From NCBI GenBank assembly GCA_022571215.1, contig JACZYG010000001.1, forward strand, positions 291,496-355,495: a stretch of DNA of 64,000 bases, read 5' to 3'. Below, one piece after another: positions 27,906 through 37,327 of the stretch. Position 1 is the stretch's first letter. Each line of letters starts with the position of its first letter. Source of the stretch: Fidelibacterota bacterium (GTDB lineage Bacteria > Fidelibacterota > SORT01). Under the pieces are notes generated by a model. It worked only from the letters and a program-made list of their open reading frames with translations, searched no databases and was not told the DNA's origin. The position numbers and the translations under genes are program-made.

Positions 27906-29174
27906 TCAGAAACGAGCGTTAGAATCACTTGAGTTTTGTTGTGTCCGCTTGAACGACTGAAATACGCTCGTCAGCTTGGAATAATCCTCAGGATTGTCAG
28001 CCCTGAGCTTAATTAACGATTCGGATATGAACACAAATATAAGACTGAATATAATGGCGATGAATCCGGCAATAAGAACCAATAGCGCTCTTTGCGGCTT
28101 TATTCTCTTAATCGGTGGAACGGCTTCATCAATTATATGTAATGTAGGCGTATCTCGTGTTTCTTGTATCTTTGCCTCTTCAAACTCCTGTACAAGAAAA
28201 GCATAGATCGTTTCTTGTATCTCAAATTCTCTTTCAAGACGAAAATATTTAGTAATCAAGTCGGGTATATCGGAAAATACAGGGAATAACAAAAATTCTA
28301 CCTTAGCGGAATCAGATTCAACTCTTTGCATCATTTCGTCTAATTTATTATTAAGGTTGGCTAACTCTAATTTAGCTAAAGTAAACTCAGGATGATCAGT
28401 GCCAAACATATTTTCCAGAGTTGCTAATCTAACTTCTAAAGTAACAATTGACCGTTCCAACTCGGCAGCCGACGCTATGGCCGCCTCAATTTGTTCCGGT
28501 AGAGCGATAGTACCAAACCGGGATTGAAATGAATTGATTGAATCTTCTGCCGCATCGAGGTTGGCGACGCTATTTTTGAGTCTTTCTTCAATAAACATTC
28601 GTGTATATCTACCGTGCTTTGATTTCAGCATCTTATTGGTCTTATCGAGTTCGTTTACAAGAGAATTTGCGATGGCTGCGGCAAGTTGACGCGTTCTCTC
28701 TTCGTCAGCGCTATCAGGCAAAAACCCGGTTTTTGCAGAAGCTGTGATGATAATGGTACCGTCATCTTCAAATTGTATATCAGAAAAATCTCTGAGTTCT
28801 TCGATAGCGCTTTCGATCGTTTCTTCATCGTATCTGTTTTGTAAATCGTTCTGTAAAACGACTTGTTGCATAACAGTTCTACTTGCCAATATTGCCATTA
28901 ATCTGTTAGCCTCCTCGGATTCTCCCAGACCAAGCAGACTCGAACCGAATCCCTGAAATCCAATCGGCATCATAATATCATCTGAACTGGATACCGGAAG
29001 AATAATAGATTCCGCCTGATACGTTTTCGGAATAATTAAGCTGATAATAGCAGTTAAAATAATGATACTGATAAAATTAAGAAAAATGAATCTCCGCCAA
29101 TTATTTATAATAAATAGAAATTCAATCAGATTCAGGCTTTTGCTCTCCGGCTCGTTTTGCATATTTTGGTTCAT
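27906..29174 (-). CDS. Wzz-type chain-length / polysaccharide co-polymerase
   Basis: Inner-membrane protein of 422 residues with one N-terminal helix (about 32-50) and one near 375-395, separated by a long periplasmic part rich in coiled coil (LDAAEDSINSFQSRFG...). PKTYQAESIILPV after the first helix is the classic Wzz start. There is no tyrosine-kinase domain, so it resembles O-antigen Wzz rather than a BY-kinase Wzc. It is the first gene of the leftward polysaccharide operon and would set glycan chain length. Confidence 0.88.
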   Translation of the reverse strand: MNQNMQNEPESKSLNLIEFLFIINNWRRFIFLNFISIIILTAIISLIIPKTYQAESIILPVSSSDDIMMPIGFQGFGSSLLGLGESEEANRLMAILASRTVMQQVVLQNDLQNRYDEETIESAIEELRDFSDIQFEDDGTIIITASAKTGFLPDSADEERTRQLAAAIANSLVNELDKTNKMLKSKHGRYTRMFIEERLKNSVANLDAAEDSINSFQSRFGTIALPEQIEAAIASAAELERSIVTLEVRLATLENMFGTDHPEFTLAKLELANLNNKLDEMMQRVESDSAKVEFLLFPVFSDIPDLITKYFRLEREFEIQETIYAFLVQEFEEAKIQETRDTPTLHIIDEAVPPIKRIKPQRALLVLIAGFIAIIFSLIFVFISESLIKLRADNPEDYSKLTSVFQSFKRTQQNSSDSNARF

Positions 29175-29580
29175 TATTCTATTAGGTTTCAGGAAATGTA
29201 ATAATTATTCAGCATGGTAAAAATTAACTGTTTGGAGAGTACTAAAATATGGATAATTGTCTATGATCAAAAATTGAATTTATGCCTTTTAGTTTCGTAA
29301 TTACGAAGCTAAATTATTATTATTTTCCATTGAAATACAAGCTACTAATCATAATTATAACCTTCAAGATATATTTAATGTTACAGAAACAGATTTGTTC
29401 CAAATTAAACAAAGAGAATTTACGATTATCGGAAATTATACCTATAGCCGAATGATACAGAATAAAACCAATAAAAATATGGTTGTATATGCTTGGGGAG
29501 ATAGGTATTTTTATCCGCCTTAAATTACTGAAACAACAGGGATGAATTTAGATATTATAAAAAGGATTTGAATAAAAGAG
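29175..29580. other. 406-bp divergent intergenic region with a palindrome
   Basis: AT-rich gap between the divergent wzz-like and transketolase genes, expected to hold both promoters. A perfect 14-bp palindrome TTCGTAATTACGAA (29294-29307) is flanked by TAG and CTA (29290-29311). A 76-codon frame is open on the plus strand from 29293 to the TAA at 29523. It lacks an early start codon or ribosome binding site and is not called as a gene. I see nothing else definite. Confidence 0.5.
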
Positions 29581-31917
29581 ATGCAAAAGAATAAGACATT
29601 ATTAGAAGCTCAATCAAAAAATTTCTATCATTGGGAAAAGATTAAGGATCTGATTGACGGTTGTATTTCTATCATGTTGAATTATCGTCAGAGTGGCCAT
29701 CCGGGAGGCTCACGTTCTAAGGTTCATGCGCTTGTCGCCACTTTGCTCGGAGGAGTAATGAGGTGGGATATCAGAAGACCGGAACATCCATTCGGCGATA
29801 AATTCATACTCATTGCAGGACACACAACTCCATTGATTTACGCAACGCTTGCGGTATTTAATGAAGCTCTGAGGAACAAACATAAAGAAACAAACGACGC
29901 GAAATATTCGGTGCCGGACGCAGAGTCCAGACAGCTAGTCTGGGAAGATTTGTTGACACTTCGCCGCAGCGGGGGACTCCCTGGTCATGCTGAGAGTGAC
30001 GGTAAAACACTCTTTTATAAGGTGAACACAGGCCCGTCGGGTCACGGCGGTCCTCCGAGCGTAGGTCAGGCAGTCGCCCTGAAACATGCAGGCGCAAAGG
30101 GTGTCAGGGTGTTTGCCTTCGAAGGTGAAGGTGGTTTGACGGCAGGAGCAAGTCATGAATCAAAGAATTCCGCATGGGGGTTAGGCGCCGGAAATCTAAT
30201 TTGGGTTGTGGACTGGAACGATTATGGCATAGACGATCAGACAATCAGTTCTGTGGTTCATGGCACTCCTGAAGATTGGTTCAAACCGTATGGTTGGAAT
30301 GTCTATGGCACGGAAAACGGCTCCGAGTGGGAGCATGTCACAAAAGCGCTACTGTCCGCCGTGAACGATGAAGATGAACAGACCCCCAAGATGGTGTGGG
30401 TTAAAACCAGAAAAGGTAGAGGATACCTAAAATATGATAACAAGTCACACGGCGCTCCCCACCCTGTGAACCATGAACTTTTTTGGCAGACATTGAATCC
30501 GTTAAAAGAAAAATACGGAATAGAATTCATTGGTGAAGGCGATGCGCTGCCGGAAAGTCAGGAATTGTTAAGGGAGCAGGCAAGTGAAAATCTCGAACGG
30601 ATGTTCAACCTTTTCAACCAGGATAAGGAGTTACGGGATTATTTAGCTGACCGACTTGTAGAAATCGGAGATTCACTACCGGAAGATTTGAAGTTAAATT
30701 TTCGCACAGATGAAAACCCGGACGAAGATCCTGAGTTAACCGATTTTGAGAACTATCCCGAGGAAATGTATCTTAAGCCGGGAAAGATAGCCGCTAACCG
30801 TGCGGGGCTTGCTAAGTGGGGAGCATATGCAAATGCGCTTTCTAAAAAGAATTATGACCGTCCGTTATTTTTAGCAGTTTCAGCAGACCTGGCTGATTCG
30901 ACAAATATTTCAGGATTCGCAAAGGGGTGGGGCGAATTTGAAGGTTACGGGAGATATGAGAAAAACGATAATCCCGGCGGCGCTCTGCTTCCACAGGAGA
31001 TTACTGAATTTACGAATTCAGGAATAATCGCCGGAATCGCTTCAGTTAATTTCTCTTCCAAACCATTCGAAAAATATATCGGTTATTTTGGAACATGCTC
31101 AACTTACGGTTCGTTCAGTTACTTAAAATATGGGCCAATGAGACTATTCAGTCAAATGGTACAGGATTCTCCCATAAAAATGGGTAAGGTGCTTTGGATA
31201 GCCGGTCACTCAGGTCTGGAAACGGCAGACGATTCACGGACGCATTTCGGAATATTTGCGACAGGAGTGACAAAGCTTTTCCCTAAAGGACAGGTAATTG
31301 ACTTACATCCCTGGGAGCATAATGAAGTTCCGGTTGTCTTGGGAGCAGCATTAAAGTGTGATGCCCACATAATAGCTTTACATCTGACACGACCGGGAGT
31401 AGAGATTCCCGACAGAGACGCTCTCGGCATGGATAGTCATTTTGCAGCTGCACGGGGAGCATATCTGATTAGGGAATATGATACGGATAAACCTAAAAAG
31501 GGAGTTGTTGTAATAAGAGGTACTATCACAACGGCTAATTTGATCAAGGCGCTTCCACGGTTACGTCAAGAAGATATAAACGTAAAAATACTGTCTGCCA
31601 CAAGTCTTGAACTTTTCAATTTGCAATCTGATGAATACAAAGAGAAGATATTTTCCGCGTCAGACCGGGCGGACAGTATGATAATTACAAACGGCGCGAT
31701 AGGTAATATGTCGGATTGGTCCGGTGGAGCTATCACGGAAGAATATTCATTGTCGGCTGATTTCGATAATAGATGGAGAACAGGCGGAACCTTGGAAGAG
31801 GTAGTGGAAGAGGCGCATCTGTCGCAAGAGCATATTTTTGAAGGGATAAAGAAATTCGCGCTGGATAGAAATGACCGGTTGGCGAGACATAAATCAATAA
31901 TAGAAAATATTGAATAA
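29581..31917 (+). CDS. transketolase-like thiamine-diphosphate enzyme
   Basis: ThDP-dependent enzyme of 778 residues, longer than the usual 620-680 of transketolase. The N-terminal part has RQSGHPGGSRS, the conserved active-site histidine region, and FEGEGGLTAGASHE followed by VVDWNDYGID, the metal/ThDP motif. The middle Pyr domain carries NSGIIAGIASVNFSS, and the C-terminal domain follows. A two-carbon ketol transfer in the pentose-phosphate pathway is likely. Sulfate adenylyltransferase follows after 15 bp, so the two are probably co-transcribed. The extra length lies partly in an acidic linker (RTDENPDEDPELTDFE). Confidence 0.82.
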   Translation: MQKNKTLLEAQSKNFYHWEKIKDLIDGCISIMLNYRQSGHPGGSRSKVHALVATLLGGVMRWDIRRPEHPFGDKFILIAGHTTPLIYATLAVFNEALRNKHKETNDAKYSVPDAESRQLVWEDLLTLRRSGGLPGHAESDGKTLFYKVNTGPSGHGGPPSVGQAVALKHAGAKGVRVFAFEGEGGLTAGASHESKNSAWGLGAGNLIWVVDWNDYGIDDQTISSVVHGTPEDWFKPYGWNVYGTENGSEWEHVTKALLSAVNDEDEQTPKMVWVKTRKGRGYLKYDNKSHGAPHPVNHELFWQTLNPLKEKYGIEFIGEGDALPESQELLREQASENLERMFNLFNQDKELRDYLADRLVEIGDSLPEDLKLNFRTDENPDEDPELTDFENYPEEMYLKPGKIAANRAGLAKWGAYANALSKKNYDRPLFLAVSADLADSTNISGFAKGWGEFEGYGRYEKNDNPGGALLPQEITEFTNSGIIAGIASVNFSSKPFEKYIGYFGTCSTYGSFSYLKYGPMRLFSQMVQDSPIKMGKVLWIAGHSGLETADDSRTHFGIFATGVTKLFPKGQVIDLHPWEHNEVPVVLGAALKCDAHIIALHLTRPGVEIPDRDALGMDSHFAAARGAYLIREYDTDKPKKGVVVIRGTITTANLIKALPRLRQEDINVKILSATSLELFNLQSDEYKEKIFSASDRADSMIITNGAIGNMSDWSGGAITEEYSLSADFDNRWRTGGTLEEVVEEAHLSQEHIFEGIKKFALDRNDRLARHKSIIENIE

Positions 31918-31932
31918 GAACAAAAACAATAG

Positions 31933-33111
31933 ATGAGGGATAACGGATTGATAATGCCACACGGGAGCGATGAACTCGTATCACTATTACTTTCAGGAGA
32001 AGAGAAAAATAGCGAGATAGAGCGTTCAAAGTCGATGAAAAGAGTTCAGATAACGAACAGAGAAGCCGGCGATTTGATAATGCTTGGCATCGGCGGATTC
32101 ACTCCGCTTAAAGGATTTATGGGCTATGATGATTGGAATGGAGTAGTCTCCGAGATGAAAATGACGGACGGAACCTTCTGGCCTATTCCCATCACACTGT
32201 CGGTAAGCGAAGAAGATGCCGCATCGATAAATGAAGGGGATGAAATAGCTCTTTACACTGATGAGTCGGACGAAATTCGCGCCACGATGAAGGTTGAAGA
32301 AAAGTATTCTATTGATAAACGTCTTGAATGTAGAGAAGTTTATAAAACGGATGATGAAAATCACCCCGGCGTTAAATTGGTGCTTGAGCAAAAAGAAGTG
32401 AATTTGGGTGGAAGCGTGCGTGTCCTGAGCGAAGGGGAATTTCCGGAAAAATTTGCCGGAATATATCATAGGCCGGATGAAAGCAGAAAAATATTCAGCG
32501 ATAACGGCTGGAAACGGATTGCATGCCTTCAATTAAGAAATCCGATGCATCGTTCTCATGAGTATTTAGCAAAGATAGCATTGGAAGTTTCTGACGGAAT
32601 CTATATTCACCAATTAGTGGGCAATCTAAAAGAGGGTGACATACCGGCAGATGTGCGGAATAGATGCATTCAGGTTCTTGTTGATAACTATTTTAAGGAA
32701 GGAACCGTTTTGGTTGGGGGATATCCGCTTGATATGAGGTACGCCGGACCCAGAGAGGCGTTACTCCATGCGTTGTTCAGGCAAAATTATGGATGTACTC
32801 ACATGATCATCGGCAGGGATCACGCTGGAGTGGGAAGCTATTATGGAGCCTTTGACGCTCAAGATATATTTCTACAAATTCCTGAAAATGCCCTAAAGAT
32901 TATAACCCTGCCTATTGACTGGACGTTTTACTGTTATAAATGCAACAGCATGTCTTCAACAAAAACGTGTCCGCACAGTGCCGAAGACAGACTTATGCTG
33001 TCAGGAACGAAATTGCGAGAATTGTTAGCGAACGGAGAGGAAGTGCCCGAACATTTCAGCAGACCTGAAGTATTGAAAATTTTACAAGAGTATTATTCAA
33101 CTCTGGGTTAG
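31933..33111 (+). CDS. sat: sulfate adenylyltransferase (ATP sulfurylase)
   Basis: Makes adenosine 5'-phosphosulfate from ATP and sulfate, the entry to sulfate assimilation or, in reverse, the end of sulfite oxidation. Active-site motifs are complete: [11 protein letters not shown] (QxRNPxHxxH type), GRDHAGVG and the ISGTxLR-like [12 protein letters not shown] cysteine group (CYKCNS...TCPH) near residue 340 may bind zinc, as in some single-chain bacterial Sat enzymes. At 392 residues it lacks a fused APS-kinase domain. The ATG at 31954 (MPHGSDELV) is an equally good start. Confidence 0.93.
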   Translation: MRDNGLIMPHGSDELVSLLLSGEEKNSEIERSKSMKRVQITNREAGDLIMLGIGGFTPLKGFMGYDDWNGVVSEMKMTDGTFWPIPITLSVSEEDAASINEGDEIALYTDESDEIRATMKVEEKYSIDKRLECREVYKTDDENHPGVKLVLEQKEVNLGGSVRVLSEGEFPEKFAGIYHRPDESRKIFSDNGWKRIACLQLRNPMHRSHEYLAKIALEVSDGIYIHQLVGNLKEGDIPADVRNRCIQVLVDNYFKEGTVLVGGYPLDMRYAGPREALLHALFRQNYGCTHMIIGRDHAGVGSYYGAFDAQDIFLQIPENALKIITLPIDWTFYCYKCNSMSSTKTCPHSAEDRLMLSGTKLRELLANGEEVPEHFSRPEVLKILQEYYSTLG

Positions 33112-33314
33112 GAGTGAAATAACTTCAAAACAACGAGAGAATAACAGACTATAAAATATTTGAAACGATGAAGTCAATTTTCCTTGATTTTTCATCGGCA
33201 CAAGCCTAATATATTTTTGTAAAGTTTAATAATAAAAACAATTAGCGATTTTTGATTGTTAGGTACCCAATAAAGATACAATAATAGGATTATTAGCTTT
33301 TCTTAGGAGAAATT

Positions 33315-34214
33315 GTGAAGTTCAAATTGACGCAAAGAACGTGTTTTATCTCCGCTCCCGCAGAATCCGATACAATAATTCTCCGTAATATTCTCAAAGA
33401 CAGAGGATTGCAAGTGCGAATTGAACAAGATGATGTGAATTTAGATGCGTCGTTAGATAAAAATTTAGTGAATGCAATTGCCTCTTCAGATTTTTTCATA
33501 GGAGTTTTGCAAGCAGGGGTTGACAATTCAACGGTTTATTATGAGATAGGCGTAGCGAATGGAACCGGAAGAAGAACATTGATTTTTTCCTCACCATCGC
33601 TGAAAAACAGTGTGAAAAATATCAAAGGATCACTGTATATGCGTGTAGCAATGGATAATAGGGAAGCAATGGAATTTGCAATTGACCAAGTGATAAATGC
33701 TCCGGAAATTGAACGTGACAGAGCGCAAGCGGAATTCAAAAAAAATAAGCCTATCGGAGAAATCGCAAACAATCTCTTGGCAGAGCTAATTAAACCTGAG
33801 AGCACATGGGGAACTCATCCGGAAAATGCGGTGATACGGGCGTTAGGTTCAAGCGGAGTGAATGTTTTAGTACAATCAAAATATTGGGATTCAGGGGCTG
33901 ATATGGCGGTCTGGGCGGATGAATTGGAAGAGAGCGTTGGAAACCCCTTATTAATAGAAGTAAAACAACATATAAGCGGCTCAACGAGCATTACAAGGCT
34001 TGCGAACCAGTTGGATTCATATCTTGAAAGTTCAAACGCCGGGTGGCTTTTATTGCTTTATCTAAAGGGACCTGAGGAAAATTCAGACGTATGGAAACAA
34101 TTTCCGGAATCCGTGATACATATGCCCGTTCCGAAATTTTTAGAATCTTTTGAAGAAAACAATTTGATCGAAATTGTTAAATCTCTGAAGACCACGTCAC
34201 ATTATAGAAATTAA
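33315..34214 (+). CDS. predicted NDT/TIR-like domain fused to a PD-(D/E)XK nuclease
   Basis: Two domains in 299 residues. Residues 1-100 have a Rossmann-like pattern: CFISAPAES, then ASSDFFIGVL, then NSTVYYEIGVANGTGRRTLIF. The Glu77-containing YYEIG stretch resembles nucleoside-deoxyribosyltransferase and TIR-like nucleotide-binding effectors. Residues 165-290 look like a PD-(D/E)XK nuclease: Glu170, Asp196 (GADMAVW) and Glu215-Val-Lys217 (LLIEVKQH). The start is GTG with AGGAG 6 nt upstream. The next gene begins 9 nt later. Assignment is by eye; a signal-gated nuclease in defence or repair is inference. Confidence 0.65.
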   Translation: MKFKLTQRTCFISAPAESDTIILRNILKDRGLQVRIEQDDVNLDASLDKNLVNAIASSDFFIGVLQAGVDNSTVYYEIGVANGTGRRTLIFSSPSLKNSVKNIKGSLYMRVAMDNREAMEFAIDQVINAPEIERDRAQAEFKKNKPIGEIANNLLAELIKPESTWGTHPENAVIRALGSSGVNVLVQSKYWDSGADMAVWADELEESVGNPLLIEVKQHISGSTSITRLANQLDSYLESSNAGWLLLLYLKGPEENSDVWKQFPESVIHMPVPKFLESFEENNLIEIVKSLKTTSHYRN

Positions 34215-34223
34215 TAACAGCTA

Positions 34224-34745
34224 ATGTCTTCTATTTCCCACACTCGGACAGTTCAATTCTTAAGCGTAATTAGAAAAAGCGCTTCGCCAAATGAACGAGG
34301 TTTTGCTTTGGAGGAGTTGCTATGCGATTTATTTAAAAAGATACCCGGGTTATCAATTACAAAGCGAAACGAAGATAAAAAATTTGAAGACAGGGATATT
34401 GAAATTATATTTTGGAATGAGCAAAAATCAGATGGATTTTACTTTCTACCGAACATTATTCCGATTGGCGCTCACCGTTGGCTTGAAAAAATTGAGAAAG
34501 AGCATATCAAATGGTTTTTAAGACGGCTAAAAGAAAGAGGTCTGTCTTTTGGAATACTGATTGCCACGAACGGATTGGCGGAGGATGAAGAAGAACGGTC
34601 TTTGCTGCGGCAGCAAATATCTCTTGCGTTGAACGATGAGAGACAGATTCTTATCTTGAAAGGAAAAGATTTTGAAAAAATAAGTTCAGCAGAGCAACTT
34701 GTAACTCTTGTTAAAGAGAAGCTTTGCGAACTTGCAGTTGCTTGA
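34224..34745 (+). CDS. degenerate restriction-endonuclease-like protein, partner of the preceding gene
   Basis: 173 residues. The N-terminal half (NERGFALEELLCDLFKKIPG...RNEDKKFEDRDIEII) follows the start of Mrr-type PD-(D/E)XK folds, with Glu24, Glu30/31 and Asp58/Glu60. The third strand that should carry the E/Q-x-K pair reads FYFLPNIIPIGAHRW, so the catalytic lysine is missing. The C-terminal half (RRLKERGLSFGILIATNGLAED) fits the end of that fold. It may be an inactive structural partner or a DNA-binding subunit. It is co-directional and 9 nt from the NDT/TIR-nuclease gene; no Shine-Dalgarno is seen, suggesting coupling. Confidence 0.6.
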   Translation: MSSISHTRTVQFLSVIRKSASPNERGFALEELLCDLFKKIPGLSITKRNEDKKFEDRDIEIIFWNEQKSDGFYFLPNIIPIGAHRWLEKIEKEHIKWFLRRLKERGLSFGILIATNGLAEDEEERSLLRQQISLALNDERQILILKGKDFEKISSAEQLVTLVKEKLCELAVA

Positions 34746-34945
34746 ACGCGTAACAGTTTTTTGCGCGCAAAGTATTTATTTGATAAATTAATATTTGTTT
34801 CAAGTACGAAAGAGTATATCTTAAAACTTGTTTTGAAATTAAAATTTCTATGAACGGATATTAGTCAAATTACCTAATCGCTTTTACTATTGATACTGAT
34901 TGAAACAGACGGAAATAATTGAATAATGATAAATAAAGGAGAAAA

Positions 34946-36025
34946 ATGATGTTAAACAGACAGAAATTCAGCAGTTTTATCTTACTGCTATTGGTCTTCG
35001 CCATCATAGTGGGTATGATTGGGTGCAAGTCTGCAGAGACGATGTCGAATTCTGATGAAATGATGGCTGATGCTCAACAGGATACGATCATAGCTCTTCC
35101 TGTGCCGGCAGCCGCATATGGCAGCACTCCCATAGATCAGGAGAAGGGATATCTTGTCGAGGAATTGGGAGAAGGTCTCTATTATGTGACAGAAGGCATG
35201 TACCATATGATGTTTCTGACTACCGGGAAGGGCGTGATAGTGGTTGATGCTCCTCCGACAATAGGAGATAAAGTCTTGTCAGCGATAGCGGAGGTAACAG
35301 ATGAAACTATCACTCATGTAATCTATAGCCATTCCCACGGCGATCATATCGCAGCAGCAAGTATGTATCCGGCTGACGCTGTATATATTGCGCATGAAGA
35401 AACCGCAATAAGGTTATCAAGTCAGGAAGGCGGCAGCAGATTAGCTCCCTTCGGAGCATTCTTAGGCGGATCGCCGGTTCCTGAGCCGACAGTGACTTTT
35501 ACTGATAGCTATACTCTCGAAGTTGGAACTCAAAAACTTGAGCTGAGCTACAGAGGCGTAAATCATATTCCCGGCAACATTTATATTTACGCTCCGAAAC
35601 AGAAAGTGCTTATGTTTATTGATGTCATCTTCCCGGGATGGGTACCATTCAAATATTTGGCAATCACAGAAAATGTCCCCGGCTACATAGCCGCTCACGA
35701 TGAAGTTCTCACGTTTGATTTTGAGACTCTTATAAGCGGTCACCTAACGCGGCTGGGCACAAGGGCGGACGTTGAAACCCAAAAAGAATATATGAATGAT
35801 TTGGTTGGCAATGCGGCTCATGCCCTGCAAACAGTCGATTTTATGGCAGTAGCGGGAAGAACAGGCTGGGCGAATCCATGGCTGCTCTTTGATACATATT
35901 TAAATGAAGTGGCTGATATGTGTACGGATTCTACAGTAGCCAAATGGAGTGATAAACTCGGTGGAGTGGACATTTTCACGCCCGGACACTGCTGGAAGAT
36001 GGCTGAGATGTTGAGGGTAGATTAA
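34946..36025 (+). CDS. metallo-beta-lactamase-fold hydrolase, predicted lipoprotein
   Basis: 359 residues. A signal peptide ends in a lipobox (VGMIGC, Cys27), so the protein should be lipid-anchored in the envelope. The MBL metal motif HSHGDH (His129, His131, Asp133, His134) is intact, NHIPGN may supply the next histidine, and ISGHLTRLG supplies the C-terminal histidine. An acidic linker separates the lipid anchor from the domain. GGAG with 5-6 nt spacing precedes the ATG. The substrate is unknown. It stands alone between the nuclease pair and a strong terminator. Confidence 0.85.
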   Translation: MMLNRQKFSSFILLLLVFAIIVGMIGCKSAETMSNSDEMMADAQQDTIIALPVPAAAYGSTPIDQEKGYLVEELGEGLYYVTEGMYHMMFLTTGKGVIVVDAPPTIGDKVLSAIAEVTDETITHVIYSHSHGDHIAAASMYPADAVYIAHEETAIRLSSQEGGSRLAPFGAFLGGSPVPEPTVTFTDSYTLEVGTQKLELSYRGVNHIPGNIYIYAPKQKVLMFIDVIFPGWVPFKYLAITENVPGYIAAHDEVLTFDFETLISGHLTRLGTRADVETQKEYMNDLVGNAAHALQTVDFMAVAGRTGWANPWLLFDTYLNEVADMCTDSTVAKWSDKLGGVDIFTPGHCWKMAEMLRVD

Positions 36026-36052
36026 GTAGCTCTGAATAACAGTATTATTTAA

Positions 36053-36089
36053 AAACGGGTCGGTGGACTTCATGTATGCCGACCCGTTT
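36053..36089. terminator. strong bidirectional terminator
   Basis: An 11-bp perfect stem AAACGGGTCGG (36053-36063) / CCGACCCGTTT (36079-36089) encloses a 15-nt loop between convergent genes. AAAA before the stem gives a T-run for minus-strand transcription; the plus side has TTT. Confidence 0.85.
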
Positions 36090-36113
36090 AAGTCACATAA
36101 ATTTTTTAAATCT

Positions 36114-36662
36114 TTAACGAATAGTAGGTGCCATGCTGTTGAGACGGGCAAATGCCTTACTTTCTAAATCAAGTAAATATTTCTTCCTCCAGAGTCCGCC
36201 GCCATAGCCTCTGAGCTTTCCACTTGATTCGATAACGCGATGGCAGGGAATGACTATTGAAAGATAATTAGAGCCGTTTGCTCTGCCTACAGCCCTCGAA
36301 GCGCCAGGTTTACCTAATTCCGCTGCGATCTCACCATAGCTTTTCATTTCACCGTAAGGAATTTGGAGAAGTTTATTCCAGACCGTGTTTTCAAATTTTG
36401 TACCGTTGACATCAATATCGGTTTTAAAATCGGTAAGAATTCCCTCAAAATAGCTGTTGAGTTCATTTTGTAATTTCAGCAAATGTTTTGAGACACCCTG
36501 TTCGGGAGTCTTATTGTATCTTTTTTCCACACGATTCAGTATGCGTTCCACCCCACCACGGTCATGCCATTCCAAAAAACAAATGCCTTTATCCGTCGTC
36601 CCGGCTATCATATCCCCTATAGGACTTTGAATATTTGAATAAACGATTTTACCTGCCATCAA
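36114..36662 (-). CDS. ogt: methylated-DNA-protein cysteine methyltransferase
   Basis: Repairs O6-alkylguanine by irreversible transfer of the alkyl group to Cys140 in the canonical IVIPCHRVI motif. The 182 residues include the N-terminal RNase H-like domain and the DNA-binding domain with IPYGEMKSYGEIAAELGKPGASRAVG. The ATG overlaps the upstream Ada-type regulator gene by 14 nt. This gives a two-gene arrangement equivalent to adaA-adaB of Bacillus subtilis, where E. coli has one fused Ada protein. The second ATG (codon 2) could also be the start. Confidence 0.94.
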   Translation of the reverse strand: MMAGKIVYSNIQSPIGDMIAGTTDKGICFLEWHDRGGVERILNRVEKRYNKTPEQGVSKHLLKLQNELNSYFEGILTDFKTDIDVNGTKFENTVWNKLLQIPYGEMKSYGEIAAELGKPGASRAVGRANGSNYLSIVIPCHRVIESSGKLRGYGGGLWRKKYLLDLESKAFARLNSMAPTIR

Positions 36663-37194
36663 TCAGACTCCCGGGCGACATTCCAAATTCCTTTCTAAAA
36701 GCTTCCCGGAAGCCACTTGAGGATTCGTATCCTATATTGTAACCGGCGCTGAAGTAATCATCCCCGGACTCGATTAACTTTTTTGCGTATTCAAGTCGTA
36801 ATTTACGGTGAAACGCCATTGGGCTCATTCCAACGTGTTCCTTAAAATAACGGCGGATAGTCGAAATGTCACAGCCCGACATTTCAGTAAGTTTGATTTC
36901 ATTAAGTTTACCATTACGGTTGTTCTTCATCTGGTCTATAACCGCTGGAAGCCATTTAGGAAGAACATCCGGATAAAATTCCGATTTGCATCTTTTGCAA
37001 CCTCGTAAGCCAAACGCTATTGCCTCTTCTCTGGAAGCGAAAAAGACTACGTTTATAATTTTAGGTATTTTAGCTTTACAGGAAGGAAGGCAATAAATGC
37101 CGGTAGTCATAACGCCTGTATAAAATTTACCGTCATATTGTGAATCAGATTCGGTCATGGCTTTAACCATTTGTTCGTAGCTCAAAGAATCCAT
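36649..37194 (-). CDS. adaA: Ada-type methyl-phosphotriester sensor and AraC-family activator
   Basis: Corresponds to the N-terminal half of Ada. Cys35, Cys39, Cys66 and Cys69 (YCLPSC, GCKRC) form the zinc site, where one Cys accepts methyl groups from DNA phosphotriesters and switches on activation. Residues 95-180 are the AraC-type helix-turn-helix pair (MSGCDISTIRRYFKEHVGMSPMAFHR and the second helix ending FRKEFGMSPGSL). At 181 residues it lacks a methyltransferase domain, which is supplied by the overlapping downstream gene. Methylation-dependent activation of its own operon is expected. Confidence 0.92.
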   Translation of the reverse strand: MDSLSYEQMVKAMTESDSQYDGKFYTGVMTTGIYCLPSCKAKIPKIINVVFFASREEAIAFGLRGCKRCKSEFYPDVLPKWLPAVIDQMKNNRNGKLNEIKLTEMSGCDISTIRRYFKEHVGMSPMAFHRKLRLEYAKKLIESGDDYFSAGYNIGYESSSGFREAFRKEFGMSPGSLIDGR

Positions 37195-37327
37195 AACTTC
37201 AAGATAAATCGTTTAAGAGCAAGTGTCTACCGATTTTCAGGCAAGGAACTAAATTTCTTTGTTGATTGAAAGGATAAATAAGAATAAATTTATAAGTACA
37301 AATGCAACAGAGGAATACCATCCCATA

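Noticed and set aside
32026..32532. 168-codon open frame antisense to sat
   Set aside because: Complementary to conserved ATP-sulfurylase codons, without a ribosome binding site or recognisable domain.
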